From contig DJEP01000061.1 of NCBI GenBank assembly GCA_002431915.1, forward strand, positions 1-37,434: a DNA stretch of 37,434 nt, given 5' to 3'. The stretch comes from Lachnospiraceae bacterium UBA5895 (lineage in GTDB: Bacteria; Bacillota; Clostridia; Lachnospirales; Lachnospiraceae). Within the stretch, counting starts at the first letter, position 1; every line of letters starts with the position of its first letter. The translations under genes and the position numbers were made by a program. The notes under the pieces were generated by a model. That model was not told the DNA's origin. It saw only the letters and a program-made list of their open reading frames with translations, and did not search any database. This document shows, piece after piece, positions 15,414-23,739 of this stretch.

Positions 15414-16406
15414 TTAATTGTCAGATGCATTCTGCATACGCTTTTTACACATACGGATATCGGGACCGGTGAGTTTGCACAGATCGTAATGACTGGTAAT
15501 GCGGGAAAATACACGGTCGGAATATCGGTCGCGCAATTCCTCCAGACTTAAGTTCGTGGAGATGATCGTAGCATTTTTTCGCAGGTGTCTCTCGTTCAGA
15601 CAGGAGAACAGCTGGGAGGCTACAAAAGTATTGGTCATCTCCGTACCGAGGTCATCAATGATCAGCAGATCACAGTTGTACAGATCCTCGTAGAATCCGG
15701 AGAGGGCTTCCTTCGCCCTGGTGTCAAAAGTATAACGGGCAAGGGTATCAAATAACCCGGAAGCACTGAAATAGATCACGGAATGCCCACTCTGCAACAA
15801 TTCGCTGGCGATGCATCCCGACAAAAAGCTTTTGCCAGTACCTACTGTACCATAAAAGAATAAATTGTGGTAGTCTTGTTTGAAGTTTTGTACAAAATTG
15901 TGACAGACATCGACGCATTTTCGAAAATGCGCCAGGTCTTCTCCCTGATAGTATTCGTAAGACAGGCTGGAAAAATTCTCGGAAGCGACCATGTCCCGGA
16001 TATGAGACTGCTCATAGAGAATATCCAGTTCCTGCTGATGAAAACAGTGACATTTTTTCCGAAGACCGTTTTCGCCTTCGATATAACCGGTATCCTTACA
16101 ATCCGGACAGGTATAGACCGGTTCTAAATAATCGGCGGGATACCCGGCGGAGACGAGCAATTCCTTTTTCCGGCGGGAAATATCCTTCAGAGAGGCACGA
16201 AGTCTGTTAAGTGCCTCGCCGTCGCCGTTTAATAAAAGCTTCGCCTGGGCTACGGAGAGCTCTCCGACAGATTCGTCCAGCCTGCCGTATTCCGGAAGCT
16301 TTGCATAGACCTCCCTGCGGCGCTGCTCCGTCAGATGACGGTTGCGATCCCTGGTCTGTTCGTAGTCTTTCATAATGGAATTGTATTGTGCGTTAGTCAG
16401 TGACAC
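15414..16406 (-). CDS. dnaI: DnaI/DnaC-type replicative helicase loader
   Basis: This is a 330-residue AAA+ ATPase that loads the replicative helicase at origins and restart sites. The N-terminal ~95 residues are charged and helical (likely helicase contact). A zinc-binding segment follows with CPDCKDTGY and CHC (Cys 100, 103, 119, 121). Then come Walker A GTVGTGKS (186-193), Walker B LLIIDDLGTE (about 247-256), sensor STNLS and the arginine region DRVFSRI. Start: GTG 16406 with GGGGAG six bases upstream. It is 32 bp downstream of the DnaB/DnaD-like gene, the same order as dnaB-dnaI in Bacillus subtilis. The naming dnaC is also used for such genes. Confidence 0.92.
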   Translation of the reverse strand: MSLTNAQYNSIMKDYEQTRDRNRHLTEQRRREVYAKLPEYGRLDESVGELSVAQAKLLLNGDGEALNRLRASLKDISRRKKELLVSAGYPADYLEPVYTCPDCKDTGYIEGENGLRKKCHCFHQQELDILYEQSHIRDMVASENFSSLSYEYYQGEDLAHFRKCVDVCHNFVQNFKQDYHNLFFYGTVGTGKSFLSGCIASELLQSGHSVIYFSASGLFDTLARYTFDTRAKEALSGFYEDLYNCDLLIIDDLGTEMTNTFVASQLFSCLNERHLRKNATIISTNLSLEELRDRYSDRVFSRITSHYDLCKLTGPDIRMCKKRMQNASDN

Positions 16407-16438
16407 GACATGCTCCCCTTTACCTGCAAATATTTCGG

Positions 16439-17536
16439 TTAATTACTTAAGATCTCTTTTTCCAAAGCAGCAAAATCATAGCTGTTCTGGGTAAATTGCG
16501 TGAAACGGTTTGAGGATGCGGCAGAAGCCGGCTTTGCAGCCTTTTTCTTCTGGTAAGTGGCATCCGCCTGCTGGATATCTGCCTTGTGATGGATCCCCGC
16601 GTCCTTCCAGCTGCTTAAGATCCCTTCGGTATACTCAAAGCGATGTCTGTCCGTAGCGAGAGAACTGCGCTCGCAGGCTTCTAAGATAATATCGGTACTG
16701 AAGCCGTACTCTCTGGTCCAGCGGTTGATGAATTCCAGTTCCTTCGCCGTGGGAGCGGTACTGCGTCCTAAGCTGTTCATGATGGAATAGACACTTTTAT
16801 CGTAACGGGTAGAGAATTTCTGCGCCTGCTTCGGCGTGGTGATTCCTTCCTCTGCCCAGTTGACAGCAACTTTTTCTATGTATTTGAAATCCTTCTTCCC
16901 ACGTTCTACACAGTACTGCAGCAGATAATCGATCAGATCGTCCGAAAAATGCAGCACATCTGTGAAGAACAGGATCGTCTTGATCTCGGAGGGGGTCAGA
17001 GGCTTGCCGATATATGCTTCTGCAATGAACAGGAGCTGGGAAGTCTCTTCCCGCTCTTTAAATTCCCGCAACTGATCCAGGGAATATGCAGGCTTGGTAT
17101 AGGCGGGAATGGTCTCCTGCGGTGTGGTCTGCCCGGGCTGTGTCACAGCAGCACTGATTACGGAGACCCCGGCAGTATTCTGTGCCTGTGCGGGACCGGA
17201 AGTTAACAGTACATTGTGCTGGGGAGCCGGAGCGGCCTGGGTGCTCAGATCGCGGAGATGGATTCCCACCAGAGTCTTATTCTCATCGAAGTCCAGATCC
17301 AGAATCTGCTGCTTCTCCCAATATTTCAATGCGCGGATCACATCCTTCTCCGTGTGGTTGAACTTGTCCGCAATTCCGGACACGCTGATTGCCTGATCCG
17401 CATTCAGCATGCGCAGCAGATAAAAATAGACCTTCAGCTGTGCGTCGTTGGCATCCTTCATATATTCATCAATAAACAGATTGGACACTACCGTCGAATC
17501 TGCATAATTATCCTTATAGAGCGCTATCCGTGCCAT
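16439..17536 (-). CDS. DnaD-domain primosome protein with DnaB-like architecture
   Basis: The protein has about 365 residues: an N-terminal winged-helix domain (residues ~15-90; AQLKVYFYLLRMLNADQAISVSGIADKFN), a Pro/Gln/Thr-rich linker, then two DnaD/DnaB_2-type helical domains (YIGKPLTPSEIKTILFF...YIEKVAVNWAEEGI, and a second with LEFINRWTREYGFSTDIILEACE...YTEGILSSWKDAGI). One winged helix plus two such domains is the layout of B. subtilis DnaB, the membrane-linked helicase-loading protein, rather than DnaD (one copy). I chose ATG 17536 with AAAGAAGG about 11 bp upstream; a TTG nine bases earlier is possible. It heads the operon with dnaI and prs. Confidence 0.88.
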   Translation of the reverse strand: MARIALYKDNYADSTVVSNLFIDEYMKDANDAQLKVYFYLLRMLNADQAISVSGIADKFNHTEKDVIRALKYWEKQQILDLDFDENKTLVGIHLRDLSTQAAPAPQHNVLLTSGPAQAQNTAGVSVISAAVTQPGQTTPQETIPAYTKPAYSLDQLREFKEREETSQLLFIAEAYIGKPLTPSEIKTILFFTDVLHFSDDLIDYLLQYCVERGKKDFKYIEKVAVNWAEEGITTPKQAQKFSTRYDKSVYSIMNSLGRSTAPTAKELEFINRWTREYGFSTDIILEACERSSLATDRHRFEYTEGILSSWKDAGIHHKADIQQADATYQKKKAAKPASAASSNRFTQFTQNSYDFAALEKEILSN

Positions 17537-17595
17537 AACACACAATACCTTCTTTCACAAATTTCACAAATCATTCCTTTTTCAAAGTAAGACCA

Positions 17596-17631
17596 AGTAT
17601 AGCATAAGACCTGTGAAAAAGAAATAGTCAA
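17596..17631 (-). promoter_or_regulatory. Promoter of the helicase-loader operon
   Basis: On the minus strand, TATACT (17596-17601) is preceded by TGC, giving an extended -10 with a weak TTTCTT at the -35 position. An overlapping alternative is TTGACT (17626-17631), a 19-bp spacer and TATGCT. Transcription would start about 50 bp before the ATG at 17536. The DnaA boxes at 17700-17851 lie 70-220 bp upstream of this promoter. Confidence 0.6.
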
Positions 17632-17699
17632 TTTGCCGGAAAACCTTGTAAATACTGGGCTTGCGGACACACAGAACAAAATGTGGAAACGGTGGATAT

Positions 17700-17851
17700 T
17701 GTGGATACCTACAGACGGTGTATCGGAAAAACCTTATATATCGGCAAATATGCGTCAAAATTCGACACAGAATTATCCACAGGAAAACAATAAAATATCC
17801 ACAGGAAAAGAGGGGATAATCCCCAACCTTCGCTGTGGATAATGTGGACAA
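17700..17851. promoter_or_regulatory. DnaA-box cluster upstream of the helicase-loader operon
   Basis: Consensus DnaA box: TTATNCACA. Perfect boxes are TTATCCACA at 17773-17781 (plus) and its inverse TGTGGATAA at 17834-17842. One-mismatch boxes are at 17795-17803 (ATATCCACA), 17843-17851 (TGTGGACAA, directly adjoining the previous one) and 17700-17708 (TGTGGATAC). Two-mismatch copies are at 17682 and 17691. That makes five good boxes in 152 bp, with short AT-rich spacers, right after the murC stop codon. In B. subtilis a DnaA-box cluster also lies by dnaB. Here it may regulate dnaB-like/dnaI or titrate DnaA. dnaA and dnaN are absent, so I do not call it oriC. Confidence 0.8.
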
Positions 17852-19249
17852 CTATTTGCCAAGCAGGTTTTCACCGATTTTTACTACATCTCCGGCACCC
17901 ATAGTTATCAACAGGTCACCGTTTATGCAATTTTCTAATAAAAAGTTTTCAATCTCATCAAAAGAAGGGAAATAGTAGCATTCATGCCCCAGTGCCTGAA
18001 TCTCTGCCTGCAGGGTCTCGGAACTGATTCCCAGGGTGTCGGTCTCGCGGGCAGCATAGATATCTGCCAGAATGACCTTGTCTGCCAGGCTTAAGGCTTT
18101 GGCGAAATCTTTCATAAATGCTTTGGTTCTGGTGTAGGTATGGGGCTGGAAGACACACCAGAGAGTCTTGTGAGGGTAATTGGCTGCGGCATGCAGGGTG
18201 GCTGCAATCTCTGTGGGGTGATGTGCGTAGTCATCAATAATGGTGATGCCGCCGATGGTGCCCTTGTATTCGAATCTGCGATCCGTACCGGTGAATCCGT
18301 GCAGTGCAGAAACGGTAATTCCACGGTCAATCGCCAACAGGTCGGCTAACGCAATGGAAGCTACGGCATTGCAGACATTGTGTTCTCCGGGAACCTGCAG
18401 GGAAAAACTGCCGGATTCTTCCCCATGACAATGAAGCGTAAAGGAAGGACGCCCCAACTCATCATAAGTAATATCCGAAGGATAATAATCTGCAGCAGAA
18501 CCGTCACTGTTGACTGCTCCCTTATTAAAAGTGATCACACGACAGCCGAGGTCGCCTGTGATCTCCTGCAATCTGTCGATGGCACCGTTGATGATCAGAC
18601 AGCCGTCTGTGGGCAGGAGCTTCGCAAACCTATGGAAAGAATTTCTGATATCGTTAATATCCCTGAAAAAATCTAAATGATCCTCCTCGATATTTAAGAT
18701 CATGCCGATCTTGGGATAAAAGCTTAAAAAGCTGTTGGTATATTCGCAGGCTTCCGTAACGAACAGGTCGGTACTGCCTACGCGGATATTACCACCGATG
18801 CTTTTTAACATTCCGCCGATGGACAGGGTGGGATCTGTTCCGGCATGCAGGAGAATCTCACTGACCATGGAGGTCGTGGTGGTCTTGCCGTGGGTGCCGC
18901 TGATGGCGATTGGAGTCTTGTAATTCTGCATGATCTCGCCTAAGAGCTGGGCTCTGGTCAGATACGGAATTCCTTTTTCCATTGTGGCGATATATTCGGG
19001 ATTATCCTTATGGATCGCACTGGTAAATACTACACAGTCAATATCATCGGTAATATTCCCGGCACGTTGTCCATAAAATACATTGATCCCCTTGCTCTCC
19101 AGTGTCTCGGTGAGGGGGCTTTTGGAACGGTCGGAGCCGGATACACGGAAGCCGGCATCCTTAAGGATCTCTGCGAGACCGCTCATGCTGATACCGCCGA
19201 TACCTACAAAATAAATGGATGAGGGGTGATTAAAGTCTATCTGATACAT
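17852..19249 (-). CDS. murC: UDP-N-acetylmuramate-L-alanine ligase
   Basis: This 465-residue cytoplasmic Mur ligase adds L-alanine to UDP-MurNAc using ATP, the first step of the peptidoglycan stem peptide. Motifs: GIGGISMSGLAEIL near 16-29 (Rossmann-like UDP site), ATP loop SGTHGKTTTTSM (117-128), EACEY near 168-172, NIEEDHLDFF and DDYAHHPTEI in the C-terminal domain, which is typical of MurC. Length is normal. Start: ATG with AAGGAAG about 9 bp upstream. It is transcribed from a promoter at 19293-19321. The gap to the next gene, 315 bp, holds the DnaA-box cluster. Confidence 0.97.
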   Translation of the reverse strand: MYQIDFNHPSSIYFVGIGGISMSGLAEILKDAGFRVSGSDRSKSPLTETLESKGINVFYGQRAGNITDDIDCVVFTSAIHKDNPEYIATMEKGIPYLTRAQLLGEIMQNYKTPIAISGTHGKTTTTSMVSEILLHAGTDPTLSIGGMLKSIGGNIRVGSTDLFVTEACEYTNSFLSFYPKIGMILNIEEDHLDFFRDINDIRNSFHRFAKLLPTDGCLIINGAIDRLQEITGDLGCRVITFNKGAVNSDGSAADYYPSDITYDELGRPSFTLHCHGEESGSFSLQVPGEHNVCNAVASIALADLLAIDRGITVSALHGFTGTDRRFEYKGTIGGITIIDDYAHHPTEIAATLHAAANYPHKTLWCVFQPHTYTRTKAFMKDFAKALSLADKVILADIYAARETDTLGISSETLQAEIQALGHECYYFPSFDEIENFLLENCINGDLLITMGAGDVVKIGENLLGK

Positions 19250-19292
19250 GTTGACACTTCCTTAATATAGTGTAGTTGCATTACTTATTAAC

Positions 19293-19321
19293 ATTATATA
19301 CACAGGAGAAGAAAAAAACAA
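19293..19321 (-). promoter_or_regulatory. Promoter of murC
   Basis: On the minus strand TTGTTT (19316-19321), a 17-bp spacer and TATAAT (19293-19298) give a good sigma-A promoter 44 bp before the murC ATG. The rest of the 382-bp gap to glgC (19250-19631) is AT-rich and holds the divergent glgC promoter but no gene that I can support. Confidence 0.65.
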
Positions 19322-19484
19322 TCCGTAGGTACGATTTTGAAAAAATGTGTAAGTTTACAGCTTTTTGCAAAAACATTTCCAGCTGGACTGGTAGAAATTG
19401 ACAAAAAGATTGCAAAAGAAAAGGTAATTATGTAAAAAATGGATATAAAAATCGTAAAATAACAAAAAAACCTGGTAATAAATA

Positions 19485-19513
19485 TTCACTTTCCCTTGCT
19501 GATGTGTTATAAT
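19485..19513 (+). promoter_or_regulatory. Promoter of glgCD
   Basis: TTCACT (19485-19490), a 17-bp spacer and TATAAT (19508-19513), with an extended-10 TG at 19505-19506. The resulting leader of about 110 nt before glgC contains a small AATAG/CTATT stem but no known riboswitch. Confidence 0.7.
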
Positions 19514-19631
19514 CACATTATCACATCCGAAGGAAAGAGCATACGCTTTTTCGAGACAGATGGATACATCGGATAATAGCCGCAAGCGACTATTTATTAC
19601 AACAGGTGGAAGGCTAGATAGAGGTGAGGAT

Positions 19632-20900
19632 ATGATTAAGAAAGAAATGATAGCCATGCTATTGGCTGGAGGACAGGGAAGCCGTCTTGGTGTGCTGACA
19701 TCCAAGGTTGCCAAACCTGCCGTTGCATTCGGAGGTAAGTACCGCATTATCGATTTTCCCCTTTCTAATTGTATTAATTCGGGAGTGGATACGGTAGGCG
19801 TGCTGACACAGTACCAGCCCCTCAGACTGAATACCCATATCGGAATCGGTATTCCCTGGGATTTGGATCGCAACATCGGAGGAGTTACCGTACTTCCTCC
19901 TTATGAGAAGAGTACCAACAGTGAATGGTATACCGGTACTGCAAATGCGATCTATCAGAATCTGGAGTATATGGAGAGCTACAATCCGGAGTATGTGCTG
20001 ATTCTTTCCGGAGATCATATTTACAAAATGGATTATGAAGTCATGCTGGACTTCCATAAGGCCAATAATGCTGAAGTCACCATTGCGGTAATGCCTGTTC
20101 CCATGGAGGAGGCAAGCCGTTTCGGTATCATGATCGCAGATGAGAATCATCGGATCACCGAGTTTGAGGAGAAGCCGGAACATCCCAGAAGCAATCTTGC
20201 AAGTATGGGTATTTACATATTTAACTGGAAAACATTGAAAGAGGCTCTGATCGCCATGGCAGACCAGCCGGCACTGGATTTCGGTAAGCATGTCATTCCT
20301 TACTGCCACGAGAAGGGAGCTCCGCTGTACGCCTATGAGTTCACCGGATACTGGAAGGACGTAGGTACCTTAAGTTCCTATTGGGAAGCTAACATGGAAC
20401 TGATTGACATTGTACCCGAGTTCAACCTGTATGAGGAGTACTGGAAGATTTATACCAAGAGCGAGATCCAGCCCCCCGATTACATCGCTGCGGACAGTGT
20501 GGTAGAGAGAAGTATCATTGGTGAAGGTTCCGATGTCTATGGAGAAGTGTATAATTCCGTCATCGGCTGTGGCGTAACGATCGGTAAGGGAACCGTGATC
20601 CGCGATTCCATTATCATGAACCAGACGCAGATCGGTGAAGGCTGTGAAATCAATAAAGCAATTATTGCAGAAAATGTTGTGGTAGGTAATCAGGTAAAAT
20701 TAGGGGTTGGTGAAGAAGCAGAGAACGATACCGCACCTCATATTTATAACCACGGACTTGTAACCATCGGTGAGAAGAGCGTGATTCCTGACGGTATCAG
20801 CGTAGGCAAAAACTCAGTGATATCCGGAGTGACAGCTGCTGCAGATTATGAGGATTCCCAGCTCGCAAGCGGCAAAACATTAATTAAGGCAGGTGAATAG
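19632..20900 (+). CDS. glgC: Glucose-1-phosphate adenylyltransferase, catalytic subunit
   Basis: This enzyme makes ADP-glucose from glucose 1-phosphate and ATP, the committed step of bacterial glycogen synthesis. The 422-residue protein has the nucleotidyltransferase loop LLAGGQGSRLGVLTSKVAKPAV (about 9-30), FPLSNCINSG, WYTGTANAIYQN, LSGDHIYKMDY (catalytic Asp), FEEKPEHP and GYWKDVGT. The C-terminal third is a left-handed beta-helix of hexapeptide repeats. The ATG at 19632 has GAGGTGAGG just upstream; the in-frame codons back to 19560 lie in the leader and are excluded. glgD follows after 2 bp, so the two are translationally coupled. Confidence 0.96.
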   Translation: MIKKEMIAMLLAGGQGSRLGVLTSKVAKPAVAFGGKYRIIDFPLSNCINSGVDTVGVLTQYQPLRLNTHIGIGIPWDLDRNIGGVTVLPPYEKSTNSEWYTGTANAIYQNLEYMESYNPEYVLILSGDHIYKMDYEVMLDFHKANNAEVTIAVMPVPMEEASRFGIMIADENHRITEFEEKPEHPRSNLASMGIYIFNWKTLKEALIAMADQPALDFGKHVIPYCHEKGAPLYAYEFTGYWKDVGTLSSYWEANMELIDIVPEFNLYEEYWKIYTKSEIQPPDYIAADSVVERSIIGEGSDVYGEVYNSVIGCGVTIGKGTVIRDSIIMNQTQIGEGCEINKAIIAENVVVGNQVKLGVGEEAENDTAPHIYNHGLVTIGEKSVIPDGISVGKNSVISGVTAAADYEDSQLASGKTLIKAGE

Positions 20901-20902
20901 CA

Positions 20903-22021
20903 GTGAGAGCGATTGGAATTATTTTAGCAGGCGGTAACAATCACAGGATGCGGGAACTTTCCCAGAAGAGAGCAATATGTGCAATGCCTATTGCCGGAAG
21001 CTACCGCAGTATTGACTTTACACTGAGTAATATGACCAACTCTCATATTCAGAAGGTGGCAGTATTTACCCAGTACAATGCGAGAAGTCTGAACGAGCAT
21101 CTGAATTCCTCCAAATGGTGGGATTTCGGACGTAAGCAGGGAGGTTTATATGTATTCACTCCAGCTGTGACAGCAGAGAACAGCAACTGGTACAGAGGAA
21201 CTGCAGATGCTATTTATCAGAATCTGAGTTTCCTGAAGAACAGCCATGAGCCTTATGTAGTCATCGCTTCCGGTGACTGTGTATACAAGCTGGATTATAA
21301 TAAGGTACTGGAATATCACATTGAGAAAAAGGCAGATATTACCGTAGTCTGTCGTGAGATGGAAGCCGGTACGAATGTAGAACGTTTCGGTACGATCCGT
21401 ATGAACGAGGAGAGCCGTATCGAGGAGTTTGAGGAGAAGCCCTTACAGGCCAAGACCAATACCATCTCCTGCGGTATTTATGTGGTTCGACGCAGACTGC
21501 TGATCGAGATGATCGAGAAGTGCGCAGAGGAAGACCGCTATGATTTCGTAAGAGATATCCTGATCCGTTACAAGGATCTGAAGAGAATCTACGGATATAA
21601 GATCAGGGATTACTGGAGAAATATCGCATCTGTAGACGACTATTACAATACCAACATGGATTTCCTGAAAACGGATGTGAGAAATTACTTCTTCAAGCAG
21701 TATCCGGATGTATATTCCAAGGTGGACGATCTGCCTCCCGCAAAATACAATCCCGGTTCCCAGGTGCGTAACAGTCTGGTATCCAGCGGATGTATTGTCA
21801 ATGGTGTGGTAGAGAACTCCGTAATCTTCAAGAAGAGTTATATCGGCAATAACTGTGTGATCAAGAATTCCATTATCCTCAATGACGTATACATTGGAGA
21901 TAACACACATATTGAAAACTGTATTGTAGAGAGCCGTGACACGATCCGTGCAAATTCGTACTTTGTGGGAGAAGGCGAAGTCAAGATCGTAGTAGAGAGA
22001 AATGAACGATACGTGATATAA
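20903..22021 (+). CDS. glgD: Glucose-1-phosphate adenylyltransferase, GlgD subunit
   Basis: This 372-residue paralogue of GlgC works as the regulatory or modulating partner of the GlgC-GlgD complex in Firmicutes. Fold landmarks remain: IILAGGNNHRMRELSQKRAICAMP, NWYRGTADAIYQNL, ASGDCVYKLDY, and hexapeptide repeats at the C-terminus. The GlgC-type loop GGQGSRL has become GGNNHRM, losing the glycine-arginine pattern, which is usual in GlgD and agrees with weak or no catalysis. Start: GTG two bases after the glgC stop, with GGTGA inside the glgC end as its ribosome site. No other glycogen genes are in the window. Confidence 0.95.
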   Translation: MRAIGIILAGGNNHRMRELSQKRAICAMPIAGSYRSIDFTLSNMTNSHIQKVAVFTQYNARSLNEHLNSSKWWDFGRKQGGLYVFTPAVTAENSNWYRGTADAIYQNLSFLKNSHEPYVVIASGDCVYKLDYNKVLEYHIEKKADITVVCREMEAGTNVERFGTIRMNEESRIEEFEEKPLQAKTNTISCGIYVVRRRLLIEMIEKCAEEDRYDFVRDILIRYKDLKRIYGYKIRDYWRNIASVDDYYNTNMDFLKTDVRNYFFKQYPDVYSKVDDLPPAKYNPGSQVRNSLVSSGCIVNGVVENSVIFKKSYIGNNCVIKNSIILNDVYIGDNTHIENCIVESRDTIRANSYFVGEGEVKIVVERNERYVI

Positions 22022-22037
22022 GTGATCGCGGATCCAA

Positions 22038-22114
22038 CAGATATGAGTGTGCAGGGCGATAGCCCGGAATACGAATATCTGTAGCATTTTGAGAGTTCGA
22101 AGAGTGAAAAATGC
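22038..22114 (+). other. Two hairpins in the glgD-spoVG gap
   Basis: CAGATAT (22038-22044) pairs with ATATCTG (22075-22081) around an inner GGGC-gata-GCCC stem (22054-22065). GCATTTT (22084-22090) then pairs with AAAATGC (22108-22114). Together they fill most of the 130-bp gap ahead of spoVG. There is no T tract, so simple termination is unlikely. mRNA processing or a spoVG leader structure is possible. Confidence 0.5.
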
Positions 22115-22151
22115 GTAAGGATTACGATAACAGCGGCAAGGGGGTTAGCAA

Positions 22152-22427
22152 ATGCAGATTACAGATGTACGTGTTCGTAAGATCACCAAGGAAGGCAAGA
22201 TGAAAGCTATCGTATCCATTACACTGGACGATGAATTCGTCGTACATGATATCAAGGTGATCGAAGGCGAAAAGGGATTGTTCATTGCAATGCCGAGCAA
22301 GAAGGCGACGGATGGAGAGTATCGGGATATTGCGCATCCCATCAATTCTTCCACCAGAGAAAACCTGCAGAGAGTGATCCTGGAGAGTTACGAGAAGGCT
22401 TTGGATGAGCCGGAAGAAGTCATCTGA
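22152..22427 (+). CDS. spoVG: SpoVG, RNA/DNA-binding regulator
   Basis: This 91-residue protein is full length for the family. It opens MQITDVRVRKITKEGKMKAIVSITLDD, then FVVHDIKVIEGEKGLFIAMPSKK, the most conserved SpoVG block, and ends with YRDIAHPINSSTRENLQ. It acts as a site-specific nucleic-acid-binding regulator, with roles in sporulation septation in Bacillus and in virulence-gene control elsewhere. The start is ATG with a GGGGG-rich site upstream. It may be read from glgCD or from its own promoter, because the gap has two hairpins. Its strong terminator is shared with the convergent gene. Confidence 0.97.
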   Translation: MQITDVRVRKITKEGKMKAIVSITLDDEFVVHDIKVIEGEKGLFIAMPSKKATDGEYRDIAHPINSSTRENLQRVILESYEKALDEPEEVI

Positions 22428-22440
22428 ACAGAATAACAAC

Positions 22441-22490
22441 AAATAAAAGCTGTTGTCTCGAGAGAAATCTGAGACAACAGCTTTTTATTT
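22441..22490. terminator. Bidirectional terminator between spoVG and the convergent gene
   Basis: A long inverted repeat (22441-22459 with 22471-22490) pairs GCTGTTGTCTC with GAGACAACAGC. A/T tails run on both sides, and TTTTTATTT follows on the plus strand. It ends spoVG and, on the other strand, the gene whose stop codon is at 22498. Confidence 0.93.
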
Positions 22491-22497
22491 CTAAAAG

Positions 22498-23625
22498 TCA
22501 GGATCGCTGATAAGCACATAATCCATTCTCGAATTGCAGTCGGTCGATCAGTTCCAGAGAACCGCCGCTTCTGCGATACAATTCAATGGTTCCGACTGCA
22601 TTGCCGCCTTCCCACAAGGGGGCGGGAGAGACTTTACCGTCCGGATTCTCATAGAGCAGGGGCATCATCTGATCCTTACTGCAGCTCCCGGAGATACGGA
22701 TGACGGAAGTACGGTTCTGGGCTTTGAAGTGCCAGATGAAGCGCTTGTTCGTCTCTTTGACTTTCCATTTGCAACGGGGCAGCGTAAGAGGCTTGCCGAA
22801 GTGATATTCGAAATCCTCTCCGGTATAGGTCAGCTGCATCAGGATTCTTCGCCGCATGGGGAAAAACAAAAATTTCGGACAACAGCCGTCGATGGCAAGA
22901 GCAGAATGCTTCAGCTCCCGACCGGTCCGCTCGCTGATCAGATGACCGGAAGCAAACTGCAGCCAGGGCTGATTGTAGCTGCGTCCCCAATGTTTGTCCG
23001 CGTAGCCGTAGGAAGTCTCAGGCATAACTTCATAAGTAACACCGTTTAAAATAACAGTACCGCGGAAAAAGGTTCGGATCCCTTCGCCGTGCCAAAAGCT
23101 TTCTAAAGCATGAATTGCAGTGAAAAAGGCATTTGCAATATATCCGGTATGGCAGGCTACTGCCTTGTGCATTTCCAGATCCCACACAAAGCTGCCGGCA
23201 TCGGTCATGAGAGAGCGATGTCTTGCGATATCTTCGAAGATCTCGATGGCACCACTGATACGATTTTCACTTAAGACACAGTCCTCCATCTGCATGTAGA
23301 AAGGATCCTGTGCTACCTGAAGAGCGGTCATGGGATAATAGGACTGCAACTGCAGCCCATCATCTCCGGTCTCCGGGAAAACACCTGCCTTAATGCAGAG
23401 ATAGGAGGGCTTCATACCGTGCCGTTTGTAATAAGGATGTTGTCCTAAAATCGGCTGGGCAGCGCCAAGCGCCGGGTTCAAAATACTGTATTCCACAAAA
23501 AAAGTGCGGGTCTTAAGCGTCGTGGGACAAACGCCCTGGAAAGAATGCCACCAGCGCATGTAGCCACGTTTTGCATCAGAACCCCGCAACATATTTGCAT
23601 TTCTCTTCAGATCAGATAAGTTCAT
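22498..23625 (-). CDS. Tocopherol cyclase-like domain protein, function unknown
   Basis: This 375-residue soluble protein lacks a signal peptide. Its sequence pattern resembles the tocopherol-cyclase-like family (two beta-barrel halves). Features are an opening YMRWWHSFQG, a central YGYADKHWGRSYNQPWLQFASGHL (the family's conserved D-K-N/H-W-G segment), and paired strand-rich halves with many aromatic residues. A bacterium of this kind makes no tocopherol, so the plant name says nothing on its substrate; binding or modification of a hydrophobic molecule is a guess. ATG 23625 has GGGGAG about 12 bp upstream; in-frame codons further upstream run into AT-rich noncoding sequence. Confidence 0.65.
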   Translation of the reverse strand: MNLSDLKRNANMLRGSDAKRGYMRWWHSFQGVCPTTLKTRTFFVEYSILNPALGAAQPILGQHPYYKRHGMKPSYLCIKAGVFPETGDDGLQLQSYYPMTALQVAQDPFYMQMEDCVLSENRISGAIEIFEDIARHRSLMTDAGSFVWDLEMHKAVACHTGYIANAFFTAIHALESFWHGEGIRTFFRGTVILNGVTYEVMPETSYGYADKHWGRSYNQPWLQFASGHLISERTGRELKHSALAIDGCCPKFLFFPMRRRILMQLTYTGEDFEYHFGKPLTLPRCKWKVKETNKRFIWHFKAQNRTSVIRISGSCSKDQMMPLLYENPDGKVSPAPLWEGGNAVGTIELYRRSGGSLELIDRLQFENGLCAYQRS

Positions 23626-23739
23626 AGATGAAAGACTCCCCGCTTTTGTACCCCTCAAACAACATTTCGTAGATAATGTATATATTATAATACTATATGT
23701 TGTGAATGACAAGGGTGTCGGAAGAATCTTAAGAAAGTT

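Noticed and set aside
17700..17851. Chromosomal origin (oriC)
   Set aside because: There are DnaA boxes, but no dnaA, dnaN or other origin-linked genes and no clear long DNA-unwinding element. Regulation or titration is the simpler reading.
17582..17851. Small protein gene in the murC-dnaB-like gap
   Set aside because: A 90-codon minus-strand frame exists, but it spans the promoter and DnaA boxes, has no ribosome site and shows no coding-like composition.
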